This document shows, in pieces, positions 56,116 through 64,000 of a stretch of 64,000 bases of DNA. The position numbers and the translations under genes are program-made. The stretch covers positions 447,556 through 511,555 of the forward strand of contig NZ_KB849239.1 in NCBI RefSeq assembly GCF_000368085.1. The letters are read 5' to 3'. The notes beneath the pieces are model-generated. The model saw only the letters and a program-made list of their open reading frames with translations, was not told the origin of the DNA and did not search any database. This DNA comes from Acinetobacter nosocomialis NIPH 2119 (GTDB lineage Bacteria > Pseudomonadota > Gammaproteobacteria > Pseudomonadales > Moraxellaceae). Position 1 is the stretch's first letter, and every line of letters begins with the position of its first letter.

Positions 56116-56143
56116 CTTCTTTATTACCCAAAGGAGTTCGCAC

Positions 56144-56233
56144 ATGCGTACTAATTCTTCTTTATTGGCTTTCGCCAAATTTTCTCTGCCCATACCACTT
56201 AAAAAGTCTATAAAACGGTTTAATCGACTCTAG
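56144..56233 (+). CDS. Small leader peptide, Icd-like position (copy B)
   Basis: A 29-residue basic peptide, MRTNSSLLAFAKFSLPIPLK to FNRL, with AAAGGAG seven bases before ATG 56144. Copy A has a shorter peptide in the same place with the common L-x-AFAK. Past the TAG (56231) the same frame continues with VFYALKIVTTKNHSNNKPEI to a later TAA; a like continuation follows an in-frame TAG in copy A. In phages P1/P7 the C4 RNA controls the small gene icd in this position; whether this peptide is made is unknown. Confidence 0.42.
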   Translation: MRTNSSLLAFAKFSLPIPLKKSIKRFNRL

Positions 56234-56410
56234 GTTTTCTACGCCTTAAAAATCGTTACGACCAAAAATCATAGCAACAATAAACCCGAGATAGGCGAGC
56301 ACACCATTATTGTGCGGCTTATGCATGTCTGTATTCAGCACTCAATTTAAGAGTGACGGCATTTCTATCTCTTTTATATACAACAAAAAATTATTTTAAT
56401 TGGTAAAACT

Positions 56411-56968
56411 ATGCCACGTTATTTAGAAACGCCTTCTAAAAAATTACACATTATTCGAACGGCTATACGTCTATTTACAACATATGGATTTCATACCGCA
56501 GGCGTAGACCTGATTGCCAAAGAGTCCAAAATTCCGAAAGCTACGCTTTACAATTACTTTCGCTCAAAAGGAGGTCTCATTGAAATATGCCTTTTACTTC
56601 AAAAAGACACACTCATGGAAAAAGTAAGAGAGGTGATAGAAACAACCCAATATTCCACTTTAACCGATAAACTCAGACAAATTTATCTTTTACATGCCGA
56701 CTTAAATAGCGCTTACTACCTATTGTTTAAAGCAATTTTTGAAACTAAATCACTTTATCCTTATGCTTACCAAAGTGCCGTGCGTTATAGGCGTTGGCTA
56801 AAAAATGAGGTTTTCTGCCTCATGGTAGAAACTAAGAAAATGACTTCTTATGCAGAAGCAGAGATTTTGGTATTTATGATAGATGGGGCAATTTTAGGGC
56901 TTTTGACCTCAGACAGAGTTGAAGAACAAACCAAGTTGTTAGATTACTTTTTGGTGAGGGTTAATTAA
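56411..56968 (+). CDS. TetR/AcrR-family regulator (paralogue of 23767-24327)
   Basis: A 185-residue regulator. Its helix-turn-helix at about residues 20-50 reads GVDLIAKESKIPKATLYNYF, followed by a helical ligand domain with YYLLFKAIFETKSLYPYAYQ and AVRYRRWLKNEV, shared with the first TetR. The block TTTATATACAACAAAAA upstream is also shared (56373-56389). It lies about 175 bp behind the small leader peptide ORF. Targets and ligand unknown. The pair looks like a duplication or two separate acquisitions of one leader-plus-regulator module. Confidence 0.86.
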   Translation: MPRYLETPSKKLHIIRTAIRLFTTYGFHTAGVDLIAKESKIPKATLYNYFRSKGGLIEICLLLQKDTLMEKVREVIETTQYSTLTDKLRQIYLLHADLNSAYYLLFKAIFETKSLYPYAYQSAVRYRRWLKNEVFCLMVETKKMTSYAEAEILVFMIDGAILGLLTSDRVEEQTKLLDYFLVRVN

Positions 56969-57108
56969 ATTTATTCATCTAAAGAATTACTATTTAGAAT
57001 GAATAAACTTATTTTGTTATGCTGGGCGTAAAATTGCACTGGAATGTTTTTGCGTTGAAGAGAGCGTAAATTTATTTAAGCTGAATATTCTTTTAGATTT
57101 AGTACCTT

Positions 57109-57137
57109 AAAAGCTCCTTGAAGAAAAGGAGCTTTTT
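57109..57137 (+). terminator. Rho-independent terminator
   Basis: Stem AAAAGCTCCTT/AAGGAGCTTTT with a 6-nt loop and a T run, about 140 bp after the TetR stop. Confidence 0.75.
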
Positions 57138-57287
57138 AGTTCTTTTTGTTTTATTTAATAAAATAATTCATCCATATGGTCACTAATTTTTTCTTGAAGA
57201 AATGAGATTAGTTTGGCACATTGCTCATAAGTATTATTTTCGGCAAGCGTTATAGCACAGTAAAACGATAAACCTTAGAGTATAACT

Positions 57288-57896
57288 ATGAAGCTTAAAG
57301 AATTAGCAGGTTGTGAGGAGTGCGATACCGTCTATCGTAGAGTCCCGCTTGCTTACGGAAAAAGAGCTTATTGTGTCTGCTGTGGTGCGGAACTTTATCG
57401 GCATACCAAACCGTTTACCACGTTGTTAGCTTTAATTTTAACGGCCTTAATTGTATTTGTGATTGCCAATAGTTTTCCGATTGTAAAAATTGAGTTGCAA
57501 GGCAACATATCCGAAACCACTTTACTTGGTGCCGTATGGGTGATGTTTCATTATGATCGGGCCTTCGTCGGTGTCCTCATTTTAATCACTACATTTATAG
57601 TGCCGCTTTCATATTTGTTATTAATGGCTTATGTCCTTGGTACGGTGAGTGTATTTAAAAGACGCCCCAAGTTTTTAGTCGGTGCCTTACGTACACTTTA
57701 TTTTATGAGAGTGTGGGGAATGGTTGAGGTGTTCCTAATTGGAATTTTGGTCACTCTCGTAAAGTTAATGGGTATGGTACTGGTTATTCCCGAAATTGCC
57801 TTGTGGGCATTTGCGGTCTTAAGCCTATTAATGGTTTATATTACATCCATAAAAGTCAGTGACATATGGAACGAAATTGATAGGTCACAATTATGA
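57288..57896 (+). CDS. pqiA: PqiA-like membrane protein, first half
   Basis: 202 residues. A Cys-rich N-terminal domain (GCEECDTVYRR and YCVCCGAEL) forms a probable zinc/rubredoxin-like site, followed by four membrane helices. In E. coli PqiA is one protein of about 400 residues with two such halves; here they are separate genes. The Pqi system (PqiA, PqiB, PqiC) moves phospholipids between inner and outer membranes. It overlaps the next gene by 4 bp. Confidence 0.87.
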   Translation: MKLKELAGCEECDTVYRRVPLAYGKRAYCVCCGAELYRHTKPFTTLLALILTALIVFVIANSFPIVKIELQGNISETTLLGAVWVMFHYDRAFVGVLILITTFIVPLSYLLLMAYVLGTVSVFKRRPKFLVGALRTLYFMRVWGMVEVFLIGILVTLVKLMGMVLVIPEIALWAFAVLSLLMVYITSIKVSDIWNEIDRSQL

Positions 57897-58702
57897 AAAC
57901 AATAAAAAATGTGACTACAGTGAAAACCGAAAATACCGATACGGTTCTAAAGCAATATCCAAGAGCCAAAGATCTTTCACTTATATTGTGTCACTGCTGC
58001 GGGTTATTAAACTCATCAAAAGTAGATAAAACGGTCGCTGGTAAAAAACATCAAGTTTTACGCTGTGTGAGATGCCACAGTGTGCTGCACCAACGTAAAC
58101 CGGGAAGTTTAAACCGTACCTTTGCTTTAGTGGTTGCTGCAACTATTCTTTATATACCGGCAAATGTGCTGCCCATGACGGTGACTGACTCTCTTTTAGG
58201 AAGTCAGCAAGATACCATTATGAGTGGCGTGATTTACTTTTGGCAAAATGGAGACTATTTGGTGTCGGTGGTCATTTTTATGGCCAGTATTTTTATTCCG
58301 ATGCTTAAGCTATTTATTTTGTATTTCCTGTTATTGGTTGTATATATACAGTCATCGGCAGCTTGGAAATTTGCGCCTGAGCAATGTATTAAACTTTATC
58401 GAATTGTAGAATTTGTCGGGCGTTGGTCTATGATTGACGTGTTTGTGGTCGCTTTATTGACTGCTCTCATTCAAATTCAATCGCTTGCCACTATTTTAGC
58501 AGGGCCGGGTTCTATCGCCTTTGGTGCAGTTGTGGTTTTGACCATGTTTGCATCTTTAAGTTTTGACCCACGTATTATTTGGGATAATTTTTATGCATCT
58601 CAAAATACGAATAAACCCAATCAGTTTTCCTCGGAAAAAACCACAATTATTCAGGCAGAGCACTCGTCCTTGAATAATGATTCCATTAATCCCAGTCAAT
58701 AA
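57893..58702 (+). CDS. PqiA-like membrane protein, second half
   Basis: 269 residues with the same layout as its neighbour: Cys pairs CHCCGLLN and LRCVRCHSVL, then four membrane helices (for example NRTFALVVAATILYIPANVL). The polar C-terminal tail (QNTNKPNQFSSEKTTIIQAE) is extra. It overlaps pqiA by 4 bp, so the two are produced together and probably pair in the membrane to do the job of one full-length PqiA. Confidence 0.87.
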   Translation: MKTIKNVTTVKTENTDTVLKQYPRAKDLSLILCHCCGLLNSSKVDKTVAGKKHQVLRCVRCHSVLHQRKPGSLNRTFALVVAATILYIPANVLPMTVTDSLLGSQQDTIMSGVIYFWQNGDYLVSVVIFMASIFIPMLKLFILYFLLLVVYIQSSAAWKFAPEQCIKLYRIVEFVGRWSMIDVFVVALLTALIQIQSLATILAGPGSIAFGAVVVLTMFASLSFDPRIIWDNFYASQNTNKPNQFSSEKTTIIQAEHSSLNNDSINPSQ

Positions 58703-58709
58703 AAGAAAA

Positions 58710-60377
58710 ATGAGTATGTCTGAAAACAAAACAACCAGCGGTACCTCAGATCATCATGAGACAGATGTTGAACTGGAAAACATGAATGATTTACCAGAAC
58801 CTCAAGAAAAGAAAAATCGGTGGAAACCTTTACTCATCTGGATTGTCCCACTGGTTGCACTTTTAATTGCACTTTCACTCGCGGTGAAAGCGTTACTGTC
58901 GAATGGGCCAACGATTGAAGTGTCTTTTCGTACAGCCGAGGGTTTAGTCGCAGGTAAAACAACAGTTCGCTATAAGCAAGTGGATATTGGGGTGGTACGG
59001 CAGATTGCTCTTGCAGAAGATCGTTCGCGCGTTATTGCACGTATTGATTTACGTAAAGATGCAAGCAACTTTGCTGCCCAAGATTCACGGTTTTGGGTGG
59101 TGCGACCACGCATTGGGACGAGTGGAGTTTCAGGCATAGATACTTTATTGTCGGGTTCATATATTGAAGTGGATGGCGGGAAATCACCCGAGAAAAAACT
59201 TGAATTTACGGGGTTAGAAATACCACCCGTTATTACCTCAGATGTCCCGGGCAAAGTATTTTTCCTAAAAGCTGATGATTTAGGGTCTTTAGATATCGGT
59301 TCACCGATTTATTATCGTCGAATTAACGTAGGACAAATTACCGCTTATAACTTAGCCGATGACGGTAAAAGTGTAGAGCTTCAGACTTTTATTCGTGCGC
59401 CGTATGATAAGTTTGTAACAACAGACGCTCGTTTTTGGCAGGCAAGTGGTATAGACGTCACCTTAAATGCTTCAGGCTTTAATTTAGATACTCAGTCGCT
59501 TGCAAGTATTGTCGCTGGTGGTATTGCGTTTGGTTTCCCTGAAAATTCAAATGCAACTGTAGCAGCCAATAAGAGTCACTTTAATCTTTGGGACTCAAAA
59601 GCTGAGGCATTAAAAGAACCAGATGGACAACCGCGTGGCGTGATTATGTACTTCGATCATTCATTACGTGGGTTAGCAGTTGGTGCACCAATCGACTTCA
59701 TGGGTATAGAAATTGGTAGTGTTAAATCAATTAATGCAGAGTTTTATAACAACTATAAGCAGATTCGTATGCGTGTTGAGGCGGTAATTTATCCGTCACG
59801 CGTTGAAAATGGCTTGGCACTCAATCCAAACAGTGAAATTTTCAAAGATTTTGTTGAGCATGGATGGCGTGCACAAATGAGAACGGGCAACCTCTTAACA
59901 GGCCAAAACTATATTGCGTTAGACAAGTTCCCTAAAGCTAAACCGGCAACTTTACAAACACTAAATGATGGTCGTGTAGTGATTCCAACCACTGCAACAG
60001 AGCTAAGTGGTTTGCAGGCGCAGGTTTCTCAAATTGCTGACAAGTTAACCAAATTCCCGTTAGTAGAAATTGGGCAGGATGTTCGTAAAACGCTTAAGAA
60101 CATGAATACAGCTATTGAGTCAACTGACAAGCTGGTTAAACAGTTAGACGGTAAAGTCGCACCTGGTTTACAGGCAACCTTAGACGATGTTCGTAAAACT
60201 GTAAGATCGTCCGAGTCTATCTTGTCGAGTGATGCGCCGTTACAACAAGACGTACGTAAAGCACTGCAACAGATGACTCGTGCGGCTGCTTCTTTACAGC
60301 TCATGTCAGATTATATTGAGCAACATCCTGAATCTATTATTCGTGGTAAGAGACCAGAGGCCAACGATGAAAAATAA
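58710..60377 (+). CDS. pqiB: PqiB, MCE-domain intermembrane lipid transporter
   Basis: A 555-residue protein with one N-terminal membrane helix (about residues 35-57) and three MlaD/MCE domains, each starting with a GLVAGKTTVRYKQVDIG-type strand pair: about 58-150, 175-240 and 290-400. The C-terminal helices would form the needle-like tunnel seen in E. coli PqiB. ATG 58710 is preferred over 58677, which lies in the preceding gene. It overlaps pqiC by 11 bp. Confidence 0.9.
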   Translation: MSMSENKTTSGTSDHHETDVELENMNDLPEPQEKKNRWKPLLIWIVPLVALLIALSLAVKALLSNGPTIEVSFRTAEGLVAGKTTVRYKQVDIGVVRQIALAEDRSRVIARIDLRKDASNFAAQDSRFWVVRPRIGTSGVSGIDTLLSGSYIEVDGGKSPEKKLEFTGLEIPPVITSDVPGKVFFLKADDLGSLDIGSPIYYRRINVGQITAYNLADDGKSVELQTFIRAPYDKFVTTDARFWQASGIDVTLNASGFNLDTQSLASIVAGGIAFGFPENSNATVAANKSHFNLWDSKAEALKEPDGQPRGVIMYFDHSLRGLAVGAPIDFMGIEIGSVKSINAEFYNNYKQIRMRVEAVIYPSRVENGLALNPNSEIFKDFVEHGWRAQMRTGNLLTGQNYIALDKFPKAKPATLQTLNDGRVVIPTTATELSGLQAQVSQIADKLTKFPLVEIGQDVRKTLKNMNTAIESTDKLVKQLDGKVAPGLQATLDDVRKTVRSSESILSSDAPLQQDVRKALQQMTRAAASLQLMSDYIEQHPESIIRGKRPEANDEK

Positions 60378-61074
60378 AAAGAACCAATCATTTCAACACT
60401 CTCAAGTAGCCAAATGGCTGCTTGGGAGTGGGGTACTTTTAACAGCGGTTGCTATGACAGCCTGTTCTAGTTCGCCAACGCCAAACTACTATACGATTAG
60501 CCCTAAAGTAACTCCGGCAGTTAACTCAAGTATTCGAGTTATTGAAGTTCTACCGGTTGGACTTCCAGACCGTTTAGATCGTGCGCCTTTGGTGCTACAG
60601 GACAGTAATGGCAAGTCAACAGTATTGGATAATGAGCGTTGGACTTCGACTATGAGTACACAATTACGTGATACCTTGTCGGCGGGTTTACAGCAAAAGT
60701 TAGGCGCTATTGATAGCTATAGCAGTGGGCTTGCTGGAAATAATCAGCCTTTATACCGAGTTTCTACAGACTTTTCTCATTTCGATATTGTAGATAACAG
60801 CAATATCAATGTTGCAGTGTCTTGGGTGGTGAAGCGTCAAATACCGCCTACTCAATTAGAATCATCTAATCCAAAAGTCATCACGAATGCGGGTTCGCAG
60901 CTCAATTGTCGAATTGCTTTTAAGCAGCCGATTGATCAAAAAGCTAAAAAACTTGAAGCAATTGTTAGTGCTTCAAGTGAGGCAATGAGCCAAATTATTA
61001 ATACGGTTTCTTCTTCCATCTTGGCGCTAGATTCAAATAAAAAAGTAGTCGTCAACAATGGTATTTGTTCGTAG
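60367..61074 (+). CDS. pqiC: PqiC-type outer-membrane lipoprotein (ABC-type transport auxiliary)
   Basis: 235 residues with signal peptide and lipobox MTAC (Cys about residue 32) followed by SSSPTPNYYTISPK, the usual PqiC opening. The ABC-type transport auxiliary lipoprotein domain (DUF330/PqiC) follows: IRVIEVLPVGLPDRLDRAPL and VSWVVKRQ. It caps the PqiB channel at the outer membrane. ATG 60367 is chosen over 60280 because it gives the signal peptide. A strong terminator follows. Confidence 0.87.
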   Translation: MKNKKNQSFQHSQVAKWLLGSGVLLTAVAMTACSSSPTPNYYTISPKVTPAVNSSIRVIEVLPVGLPDRLDRAPLVLQDSNGKSTVLDNERWTSTMSTQLRDTLSAGLQQKLGAIDSYSSGLAGNNQPLYRVSTDFSHFDIVDNSNINVAVSWVVKRQIPPTQLESSNPKVITNAGSQLNCRIAFKQPIDQKAKKLEAIVSASSEAMSQIINTVSSSILALDSNKKVVVNNGICS

Positions 61075-61085
61075 CAAGTTGTTTT

Positions 61086-61127
61086 AAAAAAACCTTTATC
61101 TGCCTAAAAACAGATAAAGGTTTTTTT
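61086..61127. terminator. Bidirectional terminator between pqiC and the HIUase gene
   Basis: A 17-bp perfect stem (61086-61102 with 61111-61127) with an 8-nt loop, A run on one side and T run on the other, between convergent genes. Confidence 0.9.
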
Positions 61128-61130
61128 ATT

Positions 61131-61532
61131 TTAGTTGCCTCTATAGGTTGAGTAACCGTAAGGGCTGAGCAGTAACGGAATATGGTAGTGATTTACACTG
61201 CCGTCCACTTTAAAAATCACGGGTACTTCGCTAAAGAACGTTTGCTGTTTGTTCTTTTTAAACCATTCTTCAGTTTTAAACGTAACTTTATAAACACCTT
61301 GTTCTAGTTTTTTATTTTCCGGATAGAGCGCAGTAATACGACCATTTGAGTCTGTCACTTGTTGGTTGAGTTTCACCCACTGGTTATTGGTGTTCTTCTC
61401 CAAAACCACTTCAACCTGAGAAGAGGGTAAACCTGTCTCTAGGTTTAATACATGCACGCTAAGCGGATTGGTTTGTGCAAATGTAGCTGAGGCTATAAAT
61501 AAAGAAGATAAAGCAATAAATGATTTATTCAT
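61131..61532 (-). CDS. hiuH: Periplasmic 5-hydroxyisourate hydrolase (transthyretin-like)
   Basis: 133 residues with a signal peptide (ending TFA-QT). The transthyretin-like domain shows the active-site His in LSVHVLNLETGLPSSQVEV, the Arg in NGRITALYP, and HYHIPLLLSPYGYSTYRGN at the end. The usual C-terminal motif is YRGS; here Asn replaces Ser. The enzyme hydrolyses 5-hydroxyisourate in purine breakdown; an exported form next to a stress two-component system occurs in E. coli (hiuH beside hprRS). ATG 61532 is chosen since AGGAG precedes it. Confidence 0.87.
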   Translation of the reverse strand: MNKSFIALSSLFIASATFAQTNPLSVHVLNLETGLPSSQVEVVLEKNTNNQWVKLNQQVTDSNGRITALYPENKKLEQGVYKVTFKTEEWFKKNKQQTFFSEVPVIFKVDGSVNHYHIPLLLSPYGYSTYRGN

Positions 61533-61545
61533 GTGATGTAGCTCC

Positions 61546-62034
61546 TTATGAGTTAAAAACGGTTTCAATGGCTTTGCTTGCACACTGATTGTCATTTTGC
61601 GCGCCGCCAGCACCCGCAACCCCAATTGCGCCGATCACTTGGTTCTCAAAACGGACAGGTACGCCACCGCCTAACAAAAGTAAATTTGCTACGGTGGTTA
61701 AATTTTTTGCATCGGGGTTTTGGTTACTGTTTTGGCTTAAAACTAAGGTCGATGTTTTGGTCGATAACGCGGTATATGCTTTTTTCTCGGCAGCCATTAA
61801 ATTATGCGGGCCAACCAACTCATGCCGCTCGGCAGTTAAAGTATTACCGCCACGATCTACGACAACGACCGCAATATTTTGATTTAGTTGTTTACATGCC
61901 TGTTTAGCACTGTCGGCTAACAGATGGGCGGTTTTAAGATCTAACGAATAAACTTGATTCAAAGCAGGAGGCTGTGCAAAAGTACTATTTGCAAATAGCA
62001 CTGTTGTGAGTAGCAGCCAGTTTATTTTGTTCAT
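61546..62034 (-). CDS. Periplasmic GlcG/HbpS-family protein
   Basis: 162 residues with a signal peptide (ending TFAQ). The GlcG/HbpS fold (DUF336) is seen in VVVVDRGGNTLTAERHELVG, SQNSNQNPDAKNLTT and GGGVPVRFENQVIGAIGVAG with the typical GGA tail. Members bind haem or act in oxidative stress, glycolate or propanediol loci. It heads a two-gene leftward operon with the HIUase gene (13 bp apart) and diverges from the response regulator. Role here unknown; redox stress is plausible. Confidence 0.83.
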   Translation of the reverse strand: MNKINWLLLTTVLFANSTFAQPPALNQVYSLDLKTAHLLADSAKQACKQLNQNIAVVVVDRGGNTLTAERHELVGPHNLMAAEKKAYTALSTKTSTLVLSQNSNQNPDAKNLTTVANLLLLGGGVPVRFENQVIGAIGVAGAGGAQNDNQCASKAIETVFNS

Positions 62035-62099
62035 AATGATTGCCTCTATGTCGCTTTGAAAATCTTAAACAAATTGCCTAATTTCAAGCATGACAATCA

Positions 62100-62117
62100 C
62101 ATTACAAAGTTGTCATT
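62100..62117. promoter_or_regulatory. HprR/CusR-box-like palindrome
   Basis: CATTACAAAGTTGTCATT, close to the E. coli HprR box CATTACAAAnTTGTAATG as I recall it (15 of 17 defined positions). It also fits the CusR half-sites ATGACAA and TTGTCAT. It lies between the GlcG-like start (62034) and the response-regulator gene. A further ATGACAA half-site stands at 62090-62096. Confidence 0.6.
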
Positions 62118-62138
62118 TTTCTAATGAGTCTCTACAAA

Positions 62139-62810
62139 ATGCGTATTCTTATTATTGAAGACGAGATCAAAATCGCCACTTATTTGGTCAAAGGGTTAAA
62201 AGAATCCGGATACCAAGCCGAGTGCGTACATTTTGGGCTTCAAGGTTTGGAAATGCTAAAAAGAGATCAATATGACTTGCTTATTCTTGATGTGATGTTG
62301 CCAGACATAGAAGGTTGGAGCGTATTACAAGTACTACGCCAGTTCTCAAAAATTCCGGTGATTTTCTTAACGGCAAAAGATCAGGTCATGGATAGAGTGA
62401 AAGGGTTAGAGTTAGGTGCAGATGACTACTTGGCTAAACCCTTTTCCTATATTGAACTCTTGGCACGCATTAAAAGTTTGTTAAGACGACAGCAGTATTT
62501 GCAAGAAAATGAGTTGTCTATAAGTGATCTAAAAATGGATTTGGTGGGGCATAAAGTATGGCGTAATGGCAACTTAATCGAACTGAGTAAAACCGAATTT
62601 AACTTATTACGTTATTTATTGGTCAATAAAGAACAAATCGTGACGCGTAGACAAATCGGTTCTGAGGTTTGGAATATTAACTTTGACACCGATACTAACT
62701 TTATTGACGTTGCAGTACGCCGTTTAAGAAGCAAAATTGATGAAGGATATGAACCAAAACTTATCCATACCATCCGTGGCTTGGGCTATAAAATTTCGGT
62801 TAGCTTATGA
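62139..62810 (+). CDS. OmpR/PhoB-family response regulator (heavy-metal/HprR/CusR type)
   Basis: A 223-residue regulator. Receiver domain: acidic pocket IIEDE, phospho-acceptor Asp in LLILDVMLPD (about residue 51), Lys in DDYLAKPF. C-terminal winged helix: DTNFIDVAVRRLRSKIDEG and IRGLGYKIS. Text matches the heavy-metal/HprR/CusR group. Start ATG 62139 gives the standard MRILIIEDE opening; ATG 62124 would put the start almost next to the palindrome. The stop overlaps the kinase ATG (ATGA). Confidence 0.88.
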   Translation: MRILIIEDEIKIATYLVKGLKESGYQAECVHFGLQGLEMLKRDQYDLLILDVMLPDIEGWSVLQVLRQFSKIPVIFLTAKDQVMDRVKGLELGADDYLAKPFSYIELLARIKSLLRRQQYLQENELSISDLKMDLVGHKVWRNGNLIELSKTEFNLLRYLLVNKEQIVTRRQIGSEVWNINFDTDTNFIDVAVRRLRSKIDEGYEPKLIHTIRGLGYKISVSL

Positions 62811-64000
62811 ACTTTAAATTTCTGCGTTCGCTTGAAGTCCGTATTACCATACTGGTCACGCTTTGTTCGGCTCTCATTTTATGTTCAGTCGGCTTTATGA
62901 CCTATTTAGGTATTAACCAAATTTTATTAAAGCAGCAAGATAAAGCTTTAGTAGACCGAATTAATCGTTTGGAAATTTTGCTACAAGACAGTGAAAATGT
63001 TGAGCAAATTATTGCGCGTCCTAAGCTGTATCAAAACATGCTTGGCAACCAAGACAACTTATTTTTACTTATTCATAAAGACAAAGCTTTAATTAATATC
63101 AATCCACTCCATATTCAGCTACCTCAGCTTGCAGAGCGAACAAATCTTCAATTTCAGGACTTGGCTAACAACTCATATCTAACGCGAATTGCGTGGAAAA
63201 CCATCACTATTAATCAGGAACCTTATCTGCTTATTGCAGGTAAACAGTGGTCTGAGCACATCAATATACTTTTACCATTTCAAAAGAATCTTTTGATGTA
63301 TGTGGTAGGAGGAATTCTTGCAATTTTTGCTCTTTGTATTTTGGTATGTCATTTAGGGTTGCGTTCGCTACAACGGCTTCGCAAGCAAACTCACTCAATT
63401 AACGTAAATCAGCTACAAAAACGTTTAAACCTATCAAATACATCTTTAGAAGTTGAGCTGCTTTCTAAAGATATAAACCATATGCTTGAACGTATTGAAA
63501 AGGGCTATACGCAGCTCAATCGTTTTTCTGAAGATATCGCACATGAGTTCCGTACGCCGTTAAATAACTTGATAGGACAAACCGAGATTGCTTTAACAGA
63601 TGAGCGTTCAGTAGAGCAATATCAAGATTTGTTAGTGTCTCATTTAGAGGATTATCACAGATTAAAACGTATGATTGATAGCATGTTGTTCTTGGCAAGA
63701 GCCGATCAAAAAATGGTGCTTGTTAACAAACAGCAAATCAATATTCAGGACGTTTTAGATGGGCTATGCCAGATTTTTGAATATCAATTTGAGGAACAAG
63801 ACTGCCACATTAGTTTTAATCTAGAAGTTCCAATGTTATTTGCAGATCCAGAGTTATTTCAACGAGCGGTTTACAATCTTGTTTTAAATGCGCTGGTTCA
63901 TGGGGGCTATAACAGAACTATCTTAGTTACAAGTAAATATAAGACACTTGATCACAAGAAAATGGTGAGCCTAAGTGTGATAACCAGTGGTATTTCAATC
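62807..64000 (+). CDS. Sensor histidine kinase, 3' truncated by window edge
   Basis: 398 codons open to the right edge. A helix near residues 12-35 and a second near 163-185 flank a periplasmic sensor of about 125 residues. The H-box is FSEDIAHEFRTPLNNL (His about residue 247). An N-box-like NLVLNALVHGG appears near residue 366. Domain order fits the heavy-metal sensor kinase group (CusS/HprS-like). The ATGA overlap with the regulator gene implies coupled translation. The ATP-binding lid lies past the edge. Confidence 0.88.
   Translation, partial: MNFKFLRSLEVRITILVTLCSALILCSVGFMTYLGINQILLKQQDKALVDRINRLEILLQDSENVEQIIARPKLYQNMLGNQDNLFLLIHKDKALININPLHIQLPQLAERTNLQFQDLANNSYLTRIAWKTITINQEPYLLIAGKQWSEHINILLPFQKNLLMYVVGGILAIFALCILVCHLGLRSLQRLRKQTHSINVNQLQKRLNLSNTSLEVELLSKDINHMLERIEKGYTQLNRFSEDIAHEFRTPLNNLIGQTEIALTDERSVEQYQDLLVSHLEDYHRLKRMIDSMLFLARADQKMVLVNKQQINIQDVLDGLCQIFEYQFEEQDCHISFNLEVPMLFADPELFQRAVYNLVLNALVHGGYNRTILVTSKYKTLDHKKMVSLSVITSGISI

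Noticed and set aside
55939-56154. 71-codon frame over the structured leader (MTGRIPKAHEKV)
   Set aside because: It lies across the hairpins and changes with them; such ash-like frames are often by-products of structured RNA. Kept only as a note.
61578-61907. Two rightward frames opposite the GlcG-like gene
   Set aside because: They overlap each other and lie antisense to a clear signal-peptide-bearing gene; no ribosome site.
1-64000. tRNA, rRNA, CRISPR arrays, integrases and attachment sites
   Set aside because: Looked for by eye on both strands; none seen. A tRNA scan would be needed to exclude short RNA genes fully.

Overview
The window looks like Acinetobacter chromosome (A. baumannii group or a close relative). 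It is AT-rich and carries the Csu pilus operon csuA/B-ABCDE, a BlsA-like BLUF photoreceptor and Acinetobacter-style gene order. No rRNA, tRNA, CRISPR array, integrase or complete insertion sequence was seen.

Region 1 (2-22,000) is a contact-dependent inhibition (CDI) locus. A giant CdiA exoprotein, truncated by the left edge, ends in an EndoU-type RNase toxin and is followed by its immunity gene. After it lies an array of displaced toxin/immunity cassettes: one intact startless endonuclease C-terminus with a YezG-like immunity gene, several orphan immunity genes (two resembling Imm42), and three toxin tips in decay. Rho-independent terminators mark several cassette junctions, and the array is clearly more AT-rich than its surroundings.

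Region 2 (22,200-31,400) holds two unrelated lipoproteins, a TetR regulator with a structured leader, and a beta-alanine catabolic locus: LysR regulator, beta-alanine:pyruvate transaminase, malonate/methylmalonate-semialdehyde dehydrogenase and an amino-acid permease.

Region 3 (31,500-44,400) holds a DUF2171 protein, an overlapping four-gene cluster of unknown product (acyl-CoA-dehydrogenase-like, PIG-L deacetylase, NodS-like methyltransferase, GT2 glycosyltransferase), a BOF-family periplasmic protein, the BLUF protein, a PhaC-like hydrolase, GltS, a Kef-type antiporter, and an SDR/DoxX-like/TetR group. Four palindromic operator-like sites lie between that TetR gene and the csu operon.

Region 4 (44,900-57,000) contains csuA/B-ABCDE, a LysR gene divergent from an alpha/beta hydrolase and a hydrolase remnant, an LpxL/LpxM-type acyltransferase, and a second TetR gene with the same structured leader as in region 2. 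The two leaders share a promoter, several hairpins, a compensatory-changed long stem and a tiny ORF. They resemble phage C4-type antisense RNA modules and are the least expected element here.

Region 5 (57,200-64,000) carries a PqiABC lipid-transport operon with PqiA split in two, then a GlcG-like/HIUase pair divergent from a response regulator and sensor kinase (the kinase runs off the right edge). A palindrome resembling the HprR box sits between them, so this may be an HprRS-like oxidative or metal stress system.
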